37,116 nt of DNA, taken from NCBI GenBank assembly GCA_944321765.1, contig CALUMQ010000040.1, forward strand, positions 1-37,116, given 5' to 3'. Numbering within the stretch: the stretch's first letter is position 1; each line of letters starts with the position of its first letter. The position numbers were made by a program, and so were the translations under genes. The stretch comes from an uncultured Alistipes sp. (GTDB lineage Bacteria > Bacteroidota > Bacteroidia > Bacteroidales > Rikenellaceae). Shown piece by piece: positions 25,215 to 32,791 of the stretch. The notes under the pieces are model-generated. The model worked only from the letters and a program-made list of their open reading frames with translations. It had not been told where the DNA came from and searched no databases.

Positions 25215-26372
25215 ATGATGAAAAACCGACTCCCCGAATTGAAAGTTCCCCTGGATCGACGCGTCGGCTGGGTGGACCTGCTGCGTGTGCTTGCCTGTTT
25301 CATGGTGGTCTTTTCGCACTGCTGCGACCCGTTTGTCGCCGTCTTCGACAGCGATCACGTGACCTTCCTGCAGGGTGTGGCGGCCGGCAGCCTCGTGCGT
25401 GCCAGCGTGCCGCTCTTCGTCATGATGACCGCCGTGCTGCTGCTCCCCGTGCGCATGGAGCTCGGGGCCTTCTACCGCAAGCGCCTCGGACGCATCCTCG
25501 TGGCGCTGGTCTTCTGGTCGCTGCTGCTCCCCGTGCTCTACTACCTCTACATGCGGTGGGTCGGCACCTCAAGCCCGGCCATCGACCCGGCGCTCTTCAC
25601 CGGTGAGGCGACGCTGCGCAAGCTCTGGAGCTTCGTCTTCAACTTCACCTACGACACCACGCCGCTCTGGTACCTCTACATGCTCGTGGGGCTCTACTTC
25701 ATCATGCCGGTGATCTCCCCGTGGCTCGAACGCGCCTCGAAGCGCGACCTGCAGCTCGTGCTGGCGATCTGGGGCTTCACGCTGCTGCTTCCCTACCTGA
25801 AGATCGTGGCGCCGATGCTCGGATATGCGGGCAACTACGGCAACATGGGGCTCTACGGCGTATGCGACTGGAACGAGTTCGGCACCTTCTACTACGTCTC
25901 GGGATTCGCCGGATACCTCGTGCTGGCCTTCTACCTGCGGCGGTTCCCGCCCGCCTGGAGCTGGCGCCGGATGCTCGCCCTCTGCATCCCCGCGTTCGTG
26001 GTCGGATACCTGATTACGGCGCTGGGCTACGCCGAGATGCAGCGCCACTTCCCGGGCAACTACGCCTATCTGGAGATCATCTGGTACTTCTCCGGGATCA
26101 ACGTCTTCCTGATGACCGCTCCGGTATTCCTCCTCGTGCAGAAGGCCGCCGCACGCCCGCGGCCGTGGATGGCGCGTCTGGCCGGGGCGACCTTCGGCAT
26201 CTACCTCTGCCACTTCATCTTCGTGCAGGGGGCCTACGACCTCGTGCAGCGCATCCCCGGCATTCCGGCTCTGGTGCGTATTCCGCTGATGGCGCTCATC
26301 GCCTTCGCCGTGAGCTACGCCGTGGTGCACGTGATGCAGCGCTGGCGCGTGACGCGGCGCTTCGTGGAGTAG
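25215..26372 (+). CDS. Acyltransferase family 3 membrane protein
   Basis: This 385-residue integral membrane protein has about ten hydrophobic helices. Its N-terminal motif RVGWVDLLRVLACFMVVFSHCCDP is that of OafA/WecH-type acyltransferases, with the His in FSH as the probable catalytic residue. A conserved RLGRILVALVFWSLL follows. Such enzymes move acetyl or other acyl groups onto extracytoplasmic sugars. The start may be 25215 or the adjacent ATG at 25218. A secreted SGNH hydrolase gene follows 71 bp downstream in the same direction, so the pair may add and remove acyl groups on the same polymer; this is an inference from context. Confidence 0.9.
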   Translation: MMKNRLPELKVPLDRRVGWVDLLRVLACFMVVFSHCCDPFVAVFDSDHVTFLQGVAAGSLVRASVPLFVMMTAVLLLPVRMELGAFYRKRLGRILVALVFWSLLLPVLYYLYMRWVGTSSPAIDPALFTGEATLRKLWSFVFNFTYDTTPLWYLYMLVGLYFIMPVISPWLERASKRDLQLVLAIWGFTLLLPYLKIVAPMLGYAGNYGNMGLYGVCDWNEFGTFYYVSGFAGYLVLAFYLRRFPPAWSWRRMLALCIPAFVVGYLITALGYAEMQRHFPGNYAYLEIIWYFSGINVFLMTAPVFLLVQKAAARPRPWMARLAGATFGIYLCHFIFVQGAYDLVQRIPGIPALVRIPLMALIAFAVSYAVVHVMQRWRVTRRFVE

Positions 26373-26443
26373 CGCTCCCCGGCGCCCGCCTCCGAACGCC
26401 GGACGCCCACACAAACCTGTCAACCCAAATCCAACACAATACG

Positions 26444-27127
26444 ATGAAACGTCTTCTTTTGTTATTTCTGACCGTGGCGGGGCTCGGAACGCTCCGCGCA
26501 CAGAACAACGTCGACTGGGCCAACTTCGGCCGTTTCGAAGAGGCCAACGCGGCGCTGAAGGAGTCCCCGGCGGTTGTCTTCATGGGCAACTCGATCACCG
26601 AGCAGTGGATCGGCACGCACCCGGAGTTCTTCTCCTCGCACAACTACGCGAACCGCGGCATCAGCGGCCAGACCTCGTCGCAGATGCTCGTGCGCTTCCG
26701 GGCCGACGTGATCGACCTGCACCCGCAGGCGGTGGTGATCCTGGCCGGGACGAACGACATCGCCCGCAATACGGGCTACATCTCGCTGGAGCACATCTTC
26801 GACAACATCGTCTCGATGGCCGAGCTGGCGCGTGCCAACGGCATCCGTCCGGTGCTCTGCTCGGTGCTTCCGACGCGTGACTTTCCGTGGAGTCCGGGGC
26901 TCGAACCGGCCCGGAAGGTGATCGAGCTCAACGCCATGATCCGTGCCTACGCCGAGCGGGAGAAGATCCCCTATGTCGACTACCACGGCGTGATGTCGGA
27001 GCCCGACGGCGGGATGATCGCCGCCTACACGACCGACGGCGTGCACGCCACGGCCGCCGGATACGACGTGATGGAGCAGTGCGTGCAGGCGGTGCTGGAG
27101 AAGCTGCTGCGCAAGCATCGCCGCTGA
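26444..27127 (+). CDS. Secreted SGNH/GDSL-family esterase
   Basis: This 227-residue hydrolase has a signal peptide (MKRLLLLFLTVAGLGTLRAQ) and the four SGNH blocks. GNSIT contains the nucleophile Ser50, the RGISGQTS segment contributes Gly, GTND contains Asn104, and DGVH contains Asp198 and His201. Such enzymes remove acetyl or other ester groups from carbohydrates or lipids. ATG 26444 is chosen since the signal peptide starts there; the longer open frame upstream overlaps the acyltransferase gene in another frame. The 3' end including the stop codon lies in a 24-bp tandem duplication. The substrate is unknown. Confidence 0.88.
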   Translation: MKRLLLLFLTVAGLGTLRAQNNVDWANFGRFEEANAALKESPAVVFMGNSITEQWIGTHPEFFSSHNYANRGISGQTSSQMLVRFRADVIDLHPQAVVILAGTNDIARNTGYISLEHIFDNIVSMAELARANGIRPVLCSVLPTRDFPWSPGLEPARKVIELNAMIRAYAEREKIPYVDYHGVMSEPDGGMIAAYTTDGVHATAAGYDVMEQCVQAVLEKLLRKHRR

Positions 27128-27154
27128 CCGCTGCGCAAGCATCGCCGCTGACCG
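27107..27154. repeat. Perfect 24-bp tandem duplication across the SGNH gene stop
   Basis: Two exact copies of a 24-bp unit beginning CTGCGCAAGCATCGCCGC abut; the first contains the last codons and TGA, the second is non-coding. The rest of the gap to 27349 is GC-rich and holds a further CGCTGCCGG repeat. Confidence 0.85.
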
Positions 27155-27316
27155 TGCGGACGATCCCGAAGGGCCGACGGTGGGGCCTCCGCTGATTCGG
27201 CGGTCGGTCTGCCGGGTGGGGGGAGGCCGCTGCCGGACGGGGGAGTTCGCTGCCGGGAGGGTGCCTTTCGGGCAAGGATTTCACCGCCGTCGTCGCCGGG
27301 CTTCGGGGATTTTGAT

Positions 27317-27324
27317 TACCTTTG
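27317..27324 (+). promoter_or_regulatory. Candidate -7 element for the DUF2721 gene
   Basis: TACCTTTG matches TAnnTTTG 25 bp upstream of the ATG. No clear -33. Confidence 0.5.
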
Positions 27325-27349
27325 CGCGAATCAAAACCCCTGTTGTCCC

Positions 27350-27745
27350 ATGGAAGAATTGACACTGACCACTCCGGCCCTGCTCTTCTCGGCCGTCTCG
27401 CTTATCCTGCTGGCCTACACGAACCGCTTTCTCTCCTATGCGCAGCTCGTGCGCACGCTCAAGGAGCAGCACGAACAGCACCCTTCGCAGGTCACCCGCG
27501 CGCAGATCGACAACCTCCGCCGCCGCCTTCACCTCACCCGCACGATGCAGGCGCTCGGGGTGTCGAGTCTTTTTCTGTGTGTGGTGTCGATGTTTCTGAT
27601 CTACGTGGGGTGGGCGGTGCCCGCGGCCTATGTCTTCGGCGTGGCGCTCGTGCTGCTGATCGCCTCGCTCGGCGTCTCGATCCGCGAGATCCAGATCTCG
27701 GTCCGCGCCCTGGAGATCCACCTGCGCGACATGGAAGGAGAGTGA
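27350..27745 (+). CDS. DUF2721 membrane protein
   Basis: This 131-residue protein opens with TLTTPALLFSAVSLILLAYTNRFL and has two further helices near 67-105, followed by REIQISVRALEIHLRDME. That arrangement (PALLFS..LLLAYTNRF, then a basic cytoplasmic loop and paired helices) is characteristic of the DUF2721 family of small bacterial membrane proteins. Function is unknown. The short distance from the -7 element suggests an almost minimal leader and its own transcription. It is the last plus-strand gene before the minus-strand block and shows no link to its neighbours. Confidence 0.82.
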   Translation: MEELTLTTPALLFSAVSLILLAYTNRFLSYAQLVRTLKEQHEQHPSQVTRAQIDNLRRRLHLTRTMQALGVSSLFLCVVSMFLIYVGWAVPAAYVFGVALVLLIASLGVSIREIQISVRALEIHLRDMEGE

Positions 27746-27893
27746 TCCCTGACGGCCGCGGCCGGCGGACACTCCGCTCCGGCGGGTGTGCGAAGGGGGG
27801 GGCAAAGAGGCTGTAGGGCAAAGAGGGCGAAGGCGGTGCGAAAGAGGAGTGAAGGAGGGCCCGAAGAGCCCGGGAGTCATCACACCCCCCCCC

Positions 27894-27932
27894 AAAAAAA
27901 ACGAAGATGCCGCGACGTCGCGTCGCTGCATC
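27894..27932 (-). terminator. Intrinsic terminator on the minus strand
   Basis: Read on the minus strand, GATGCAGCGACG pairs with CGTCGCGGCATC, followed by TTCG and eight T. On the plus strand the tail is preceded by a C9 tract (27885-27893). Confidence 0.85.
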
Positions 27933-27990
27933 TCCCACTAACCTACTTGTAACCTAAAACCAACTCGTGAATACCTCGTTCCCGAGGATC
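27894..27990 (-). ncRNA. Candidate small RNA downstream of the phosphate transporter
   Basis: On the minus strand, TATCTTTG (28004-27997) resembles a -7 element. The following ~100 nt begin with a hairpin, CGTGA-CCTCG-GGAA-CGAGG-TCACG. An unpaired stretch with two TAGGTTA copies comes next, and a strong terminator with T8 ends it. That is the usual plan of a trans-acting small RNA. No -33 is visible, so it could also be the processed 3' UTR of the transporter transcript. Confidence 0.4.
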
Positions 27991-28003
27991 ACGCTGCAAA
28001 GAT

Positions 28004-28038
28004 ACGGGGCCGTCATCTCATCGGAATGACGGCCCCGT
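28004..28038. other. Perfect 13-bp hairpin after the phosphate transporter gene
   Basis: ACGGGGCCGTCAT (28004-28016) is exactly complementary to ATGACGGCCCCGT (28026-28038), 22 bp after the transporter stop. It has no T-run on either side, so it may protect the mRNA end or terminate inefficiently. Confidence 0.6.
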
Positions 28039-28060
28039 TGCATTTGTGTTACATTTGCCG

Positions 28061-30328
28061 CTATGCCTGACTTGGCGCCTGCGCCGGGGCGTGGCCGACG
28101 GCCGACGGACCCTCCTTCTCCTGCAGGAAGTAGAGCTGCGACTTGAGCAGGTTGCGCGACTGCAGCACCATGGTCTTCGTCTCGTTGAGGATCGTCAGGT
28201 AGAGTACGCTGGCCCGGGTGCTCGTCTGCGCGTCGCTGTGGATGCGCCGCAGCTGGTTCTTGATCGCCTCGACAATGGTGTCGAAGAGCCGGTCGCGCAT
28301 CTCCAGCACCACGTCGAGCTCCGTGAAGTTCTCCGAGGCGAGCATCGTGTTGATCTTGTCGAAGATCTCCTCCACCTGGTCGTTCACGCGCATCAGGTCG
28401 ACGATCTGCTCCTTCGACATCCCCTCGTGGTTGTTGTCGATGTGCTCGAAGGCCGGACGGGTGATGTGGATCAGCGCCTTGGTCACCTCCGAGAGGTAGT
28501 CGGTCACCTGGACGTAGAAGTGTCCCGTGTCGATGTCGCACTGCTGCAGGCGCTGCAGCATCGTGGTGATGCCGTACTTGCGGTCGCGGGCCTCCTCGAA
28601 GAGGCGGTTCGAGTCGCGCACCATCTCCTTGAGGACCTTGCGGTTCTCCTTGAAGACGGCCACCAGCGTGCGGTTGTAGATGCGCGTCACCTCCTGCATC
28701 GTCTCGCACACCTCGCCGATGCACGTGTGCAGCACCTCCTGCGGCGTCTCGGCCTTTTCGAGCGGCGAGGCCGGGGTCTCCTCCTTGAGCTCCGGCGTCT
28801 TGCGGTGGCTGCGGATGAGCAGCCAGGCGCAGAGGAGCGTGAGCGCGGCCACGGCGATCCATCCGCCCCAGAGCAGCAGCGAAGTGACGGCCAGGGCGAT
28901 GAGAAATCCGCCCAGTGCGGTGACGAACCACCCCGAGATGACGGCCATCACGCCCGTGATGCGGTAGACGGCGCTCTCGCGGCCCCACGAACGGTCGGCG
29001 AGCGACGAACCCATGGCTACCATGAAGACCACGTAGGTCGTCGACAGCGGAAGCTTGTACGACGTGGCGATGGCGATGAGGATCGAGGCGGCGGTGAGGT
29101 TCACCACGGCGCGGATCATGTCGTAGGGGGCCGACGAACGCTCCTCGACGGGCAGGGGTTCGAACCGCCGGTTGATGGCCTGCTGCATGCGGGCGGGGAT
29201 GATGCCCGTCCAGAAGTTGTTGAGCAGGAGCGTCGCGCGCACGAGGCTGCGCGAGAGGAGTGTCGAGCCGAAGCGCTCGTCACCCTCGTGCTGCGAGGCG
29301 AGCGAGAGCTCGGTTTCGGTGACGTGCTGCGACTTCTTCGAGAAGAAGAGCGTCAGCACCATGATGATGCCCGAGATGCCCAGCAGCAGGAAGTCGGCGC
29401 GGGCGGGGTTGGCCAGTTCACCCATCATCATCGTCTCGCTGCCCGTTTCGCGGGCGATCTGCCAGGCGTCGTAGCCGGCCAGGGGCACGCCGATGAAGTT
29501 CACCAGGTCGTTGCCGGCGAAGGCCAGTGCCAGGGCGAAGGTTCCCGAGAGGATGGTGATTCGCATGATGTTGAAGCGCATGCGCTGGAAGATCCACAGC
29601 AGGGCGGATGCCGCCACCCAGAAGAGCAGCAGCGTCACGAGGACGTGCTCGCCGACGTATTCCGATATCGACGTGGGGATGAGTCCCGAGCTCTTGAGCC
29701 CCTTGAAGAGGGCGAAGTAGAGGATGCCGGCGAGGGAGATGCCGCACCAGAGAGCTCCCCAGCGGCGGAAGATCGGGGCGTAGCGGAACGAGAAGATCAG
29801 CCGCGAGATGTACATGAAGAGCACGCCGGCGGCGAATGCCAGCGCCACGGAGAGGAGGATGGCGGCGATGATGACCATGGCCTTTCCGGTGTTGATGAAC
29901 TCCGAGAGGTGCTGGATGGTAAGGTCGGCATCGGCGCCGATGCGGAAGAGTGCGGCGGCGACGGCGGCGCCCAGCAGCCCGAAGACCATCGAGACGGTGG
30001 TCGAGGTGGGGAGTCCGAGGGTGTTGTAGAGGTCGAGCAGCAGGACGTTGCCGAGCATCATGCCCAGGAAGAGCATCATGATCTCCTGGAAGTTGAACTG
30101 CCCGGGGTAGAAGACGCCGCTGCGGGCGACCTCCATCATGCCGCTGGAGGTGAGCGTGCCGATGAGGATGCCGGCGGCGGCCACCCAGAGGATCACGCGC
30201 CGCGGGGCGACCTTCGATCCGAGGGCGGAGTTGAGGAAGTTGACGGCGTCGTTGGCCACGCCGACGACGATGCCGATCACGGCCAGGATGGCCAGGATGA
30301 CGACAATGACGGTGAAGAGAGGTGACAT
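28061..30328 (-). CDS. PiT-family inorganic phosphate transporter with PhoU-like C-terminal domain
   Basis: This 755-residue protein is a low-affinity phosphate permease of the inner membrane fused to a cytoplasmic PhoU/DUF47-like helical domain. The membrane part (about 1-510) shows the duplicated PiT signature: GVANDAVNFLNSALGSKV near the N-terminus and FAGNDLVNFIGVPLAGYDAW in the second half, plus LGLPTSTTVSMVFGLLGA. The tail (about 530-740) is coiled and helical (TCIGEVCETMQEVTRIYN..., MVRDSNRLFEEARDRKYG). The start at 30328 (MSPLFTVIVV) is chosen because the longer frame covers the promoter. It is preceded by a candidate Pho box and by the PhoBR-type genes. Confidence 0.92.
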   Translation of the reverse strand: MSPLFTVIVVILAILAVIGIVVGVANDAVNFLNSALGSKVAPRRVILWVAAAGILIGTLTSSGMMEVARSGVFYPGQFNFQEIMMLFLGMMLGNVLLLDLYNTLGLPTSTTVSMVFGLLGAAVAAALFRIGADADLTIQHLSEFINTGKAMVIIAAILLSVALAFAAGVLFMYISRLIFSFRYAPIFRRWGALWCGISLAGILYFALFKGLKSSGLIPTSISEYVGEHVLVTLLLFWVAASALLWIFQRMRFNIMRITILSGTFALALAFAGNDLVNFIGVPLAGYDAWQIARETGSETMMMGELANPARADFLLLGISGIIMVLTLFFSKKSQHVTETELSLASQHEGDERFGSTLLSRSLVRATLLLNNFWTGIIPARMQQAINRRFEPLPVEERSSAPYDMIRAVVNLTAASILIAIATSYKLPLSTTYVVFMVAMGSSLADRSWGRESAVYRITGVMAVISGWFVTALGGFLIALAVTSLLLWGGWIAVAALTLLCAWLLIRSHRKTPELKEETPASPLEKAETPQEVLHTCIGEVCETMQEVTRIYNRTLVAVFKENRKVLKEMVRDSNRLFEEARDRKYGITTMLQRLQQCDIDTGHFYVQVTDYLSEVTKALIHITRPAFEHIDNNHEGMSKEQIVDLMRVNDQVEEIFDKINTMLASENFTELDVVLEMRDRLFDTIVEAIKNQLRRIHSDAQTSTRASVLYLTILNETKTMVLQSRNLLKSQLYFLQEKEGPSAVGHAPAQAPSQA

Positions 30329-30355
30329 GATTTCGGTGGTGTCGGTTGTTTGACG

Positions 30356-30402
30356 CAAAGGTCCGAAACCGATGTTACAAAACGATGACAACGCTGTTTC
30401 AC
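30356..30402 (-). promoter_or_regulatory. Candidate Pho-box promoter of the phosphate transporter
   Basis: On the minus strand, GTGAAACA, TTGTCATC and TTGTAACA start at 11-bp intervals (30402, 30391, 30380). The last ends 9 bp before GACCTTTG (30363-30356), a variant of the -7 element. The usual -33 is missing. Spacing and repeat content match the region before the phosphoesterase gene. Confidence 0.65.
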
Positions 30403-30493
30403 GGAGGTGAAATGTGGCCGCGGAGGTGGTTGAAAGTGCTGTTTTCTCAGGATGTTGCACCTCCGGAGGGTGCTTCGGGAGTCCTGTGCCGTG

Positions 30494-31942
30494 TCAGCTC
30501 CGCTTGCGCAGCGTGAAGATGAACTCCAGACCTCCCTGCCGGCGGTTGTGCACCTCGATGGTCCCGCCGTGGATCATGACGGCATTCTTGACGATCGAAA
30601 GCCCGAGTCCCGTTCCTCCGAGTTTGCGCGAGCGACCCTTGTCGACGCGGTAGAAGCGCTCGAAGAGGTGCGGAAGGTGCTCCTCGTCGACCCCGATGCC
30701 GTTGTCGGCAAAGAGGATCGTGCACTGCTCGTCGTCCTCGTCGATCAGCCGGATGAAGATGTCGCGTCCGCCCGAGTAGGCCGCGGCGTTGTCCATCAGG
30801 TTGCGGAAGATCGAACTCAGCAGCGAGGGGCTGCCCACCATCTCGATCCGTCGGGGCAGGTCGATCGTCACGCGCAGCCGCTGCTCCGCGGGACGCAGCT
30901 CCATGTCGGCCGCCGCCTCGTCGATCAGATCGTTGAGTACGACGGGCTCCTTGCGGATGAGCTGGCTCGCCTCGTCCATGCGGGTGATCGTCGAGACGTC
31001 GGCCAGCAGCCTCCGCAGCCGCTCGGTCTGCTCCAGGCTCTTGCCCACGAAGGCGGCGCGTTTCGCCGCGTCGAGCTGCGGATTCGCCAGCAGCGTCTCC
31101 AGGTAGCCCTGAATCGCCGCAACGGGGGTCTTCAGCTCGTGGTTGATGTTGTTCGTGAGCTGCTTCTTGATGCGGATCTTCTCCTGCTCCTCGTGCAGCG
31201 CCAGGGCGTGCTCGCGATCCCGGTCGGCGGTGGTCTTCTGCAGCTGGGCGTAGAGGCGGATGATGTGGCTCGAGATCTCGCCCAGCTCGTCGTGCGGGAA
31301 GGGCGGAAGGTCGTCGATACGCTCGCCGCGCTCGGCGCGCTTGGCAAAGGCGTTCAGCCGGGTGATGTTCTCCCCGAGGCGCCGCGTGGCGAAGTATCCG
31401 GCGAAGCTCATCAGCAGGGTCACGCCCAGCATGAACCACAGGAATTCGCTGTCGGCGGCCAGCACGTCGCGCAGCGAGACGGTGTAGGGCACGGCCGTGC
31501 GGACGATGTATTGCTCGCCGGCCATGGCCGAATAGAAGAAGTTGCGGTCGGCGCTCGCCGAGTGGCGGCGGATGGTGTAGCCGGTTCCGTGGGCCAGGGC
31601 CTCGACGACTTCGTGACGGTCGAGGTGGTTGGTCGCGGGCAGCGGGTCGAGCCGGTTGTCGAAGAGAACCTTCCCGGAGCGGTCGATCAGCGTCACGCGC
31701 AGCTCCTCGTAGGGTTCGTCGTGCCGGGCGATGAAGTCCGCGGGGTCGACGCCCTCCTTCAGGGCGTCGAGCAGCCGCAGGTTGAAGAGCTGCAGCTGCC
31801 CGTTGAGCCACTCGGCCTTGAAGTGCTTCTCGCGCCCGTACTGGAAGAGGATGAAGCACCCCATGAGCGACCACGAGAAGACGATCAGCAGCAGAAAGAG
31901 CCGCTGGTGGTAGGAGAGCCTACTCTTCAAAGCCGTAGCCAT
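30494..31942 (-). CDS. PhoR-like sensor histidine kinase
   Basis: This 482-residue membrane kinase has a transmembrane helix at about 14-33, a periplasmic sensor region (about 34-165), a second helix (about 166-185) and a HAMP-like linker. The HisKA domain contains the phosphorylated His268 (NNINHELKTPVAAIQGYLE). A complete HATPase domain follows: N-box RNLMDNAAAYS, G-boxes ADNGIGV and GGTGLGLSIVK. Its ATG lies inside the end of the response regulator gene (23 bp overlap), so translation is coupled. Downstream lies the phosphate transporter. The PhoR role is inferred from domain layout and this neighbour; the sensed signal cannot be read from the sequence. Confidence 0.9.
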   Translation of the reverse strand: MATALKSRLSYHQRLFLLLIVFSWSLMGCFILFQYGREKHFKAEWLNGQLQLFNLRLLDALKEGVDPADFIARHDEPYEELRVTLIDRSGKVLFDNRLDPLPATNHLDRHEVVEALAHGTGYTIRRHSASADRNFFYSAMAGEQYIVRTAVPYTVSLRDVLAADSEFLWFMLGVTLLMSFAGYFATRRLGENITRLNAFAKRAERGERIDDLPPFPHDELGEISSHIIRLYAQLQKTTADRDREHALALHEEQEKIRIKKQLTNNINHELKTPVAAIQGYLETLLANPQLDAAKRAAFVGKSLEQTERLRRLLADVSTITRMDEASQLIRKEPVVLNDLIDEAAADMELRPAEQRLRVTIDLPRRIEMVGSPSLLSSIFRNLMDNAAAYSGGRDIFIRLIDEDDEQCTILFADNGIGVDEEHLPHLFERFYRVDKGRSRKLGGTGLGLSIVKNAVMIHGGTIEVHNRRQGGLEFIFTLRKRS

Positions 31943-32600
31943 ATCCCAGGCGGGTTACGATGTGTTCTCCGTAGGGTCCGATCTTGCGGCGCAGGCGCGT
32001 GATGTTGACGTCGACCGTGCGGTCGAGGACGATCACCTCGTCGCTCCAGATGCGGCGCAGGATCTCCTCGCGCGAGAAGATCACCCCGCGGTTCGAGAGC
32101 AGCAGCGCGAGGATCTCGAACTCCTTCTTCGTGAGGGCGATCTCCGCGCCGTCGAGCGTGCAGACCTTGCGCCGCAGATCCATGCGCAGCGCGTCGAACG
32201 AGAGGATCTCCGCCTCCGCCTCGTCGCTCTTCGTGCGGCGCAGCACGCTGCGCACGCGGGCCTGGACCTCGCGGATCGAGAAGGGCTTGGCGATGTAGTC
32301 GTCGGCGCCGAGGTTCAGCCCGGCGACCGTGTCGTCCTCGGTGTCGCGGGCCGTGCAGAAGATGATGGGAATGCGGGCCGTCTCGGGCTTCGCCTTGAGC
32401 AGCTGCGCCATGCGGAATCCGCTCATCTCGCCCATCATCACGTCGAGCAGAATCAGCGAATACTTCTCGGGATGCATCTCCAGGGCCTGTTCGGCACTGT
32501 AGGCCACGTCGACGTCGTATCCGTCGACTTCGAGGTTGAACTGCAGGATCTCGCACAGCGACTCTTCGTCGTCGACCACGAGTATTTTGTGCTTTGCCAT
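31920..32600 (-). CDS. PhoB/OmpR-family response regulator
   Basis: This 226-residue regulator has a receiver domain (2-120) with acidic pocket Asp10-Asp11, phosphoacceptor Asp53 (LILLDVMMG) and Lys105 (YIAKPFS). The winged-helix DNA-binding domain (about 130-226) ends EVIVLDRTVDVNITRLRRKIG..IVTRLGYGYGF, typical of OmpR/PhoB proteins, which bind direct repeats with 11-bp period. ATG 32600 is preferred over an in-frame TTG nine bases upstream. It is the first gene of a two-gene overlapping unit with the kinase. The nearby phosphate transporter supports a phosphate-response role, and 11-bp repeats at two promoters in the window are candidate targets. Confidence 0.92.
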   Translation of the reverse strand: MAKHKILVVDDEESLCEILQFNLEVDGYDVDVAYSAEQALEMHPEKYSLILLDVMMGEMSGFRMAQLLKAKPETARIPIIFCTARDTEDDTVAGLNLGADDYIAKPFSIREVQARVRSVLRRTKSDEAEAEILSFDALRMDLRRKVCTLDGAEIALTKKEFEILALLLSNRGVIFSREEILRRIWSDEVIVLDRTVDVNITRLRRKIGPYGEHIVTRLGYGYGFEE

Positions 32601-32625
32601 TGTTCGCAAGGGTTTGATTGTGCTG

Positions 32626-32633
32626 CAAAATTA
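32626..32633 (-). promoter_or_regulatory. -7 element of the two-component operon
   Basis: TAATTTTG on the minus strand matches TAnnTTTG, 25 bp before the regulator start. A partly repeated TGTTACATTTCGATGAAAT lies further upstream (about 32676-32693) but not in the geometry of the other two candidate Pho boxes. Confidence 0.5.
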
Positions 32634-32712
32634 TGAATTTTGGCGTCCCCGAGCCCTCGTTCGGGGATATTTCATCGAAATGTAACAGATCGGCATCCTC
32701 CGTATCACGCCG

Positions 32713-32759
32713 TTCGGGCCGAAGGGAGGCCTCTCGCGGGAGGCTCCTTCCGGCCCGAA
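32713..32759. terminator. Long hairpin between the aro gene and the regulator operon
   Basis: TTCGGGCCGAAGGGAGGCCTC pairs with GGAGGCTCCTTCCGGCCCGAA with few mismatches. It lies just past the stop of the minus-strand DAHP synthase gene. It lacks a T-run, so it is either a weak terminator or an mRNA 3'-end structure. Confidence 0.5.
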
Positions 32760-32791
32760 TGCATCTCCGACCGCCCGGCGCCGGGCGTGGA

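Noticed and set aside
32634-32700. Pho box at the two-component operon's own promoter
   Set aside because: A TGTTACA and a GATGAAA are present, but they are not 9 bp from the -7 element nor cleanly 11-bp-phased.
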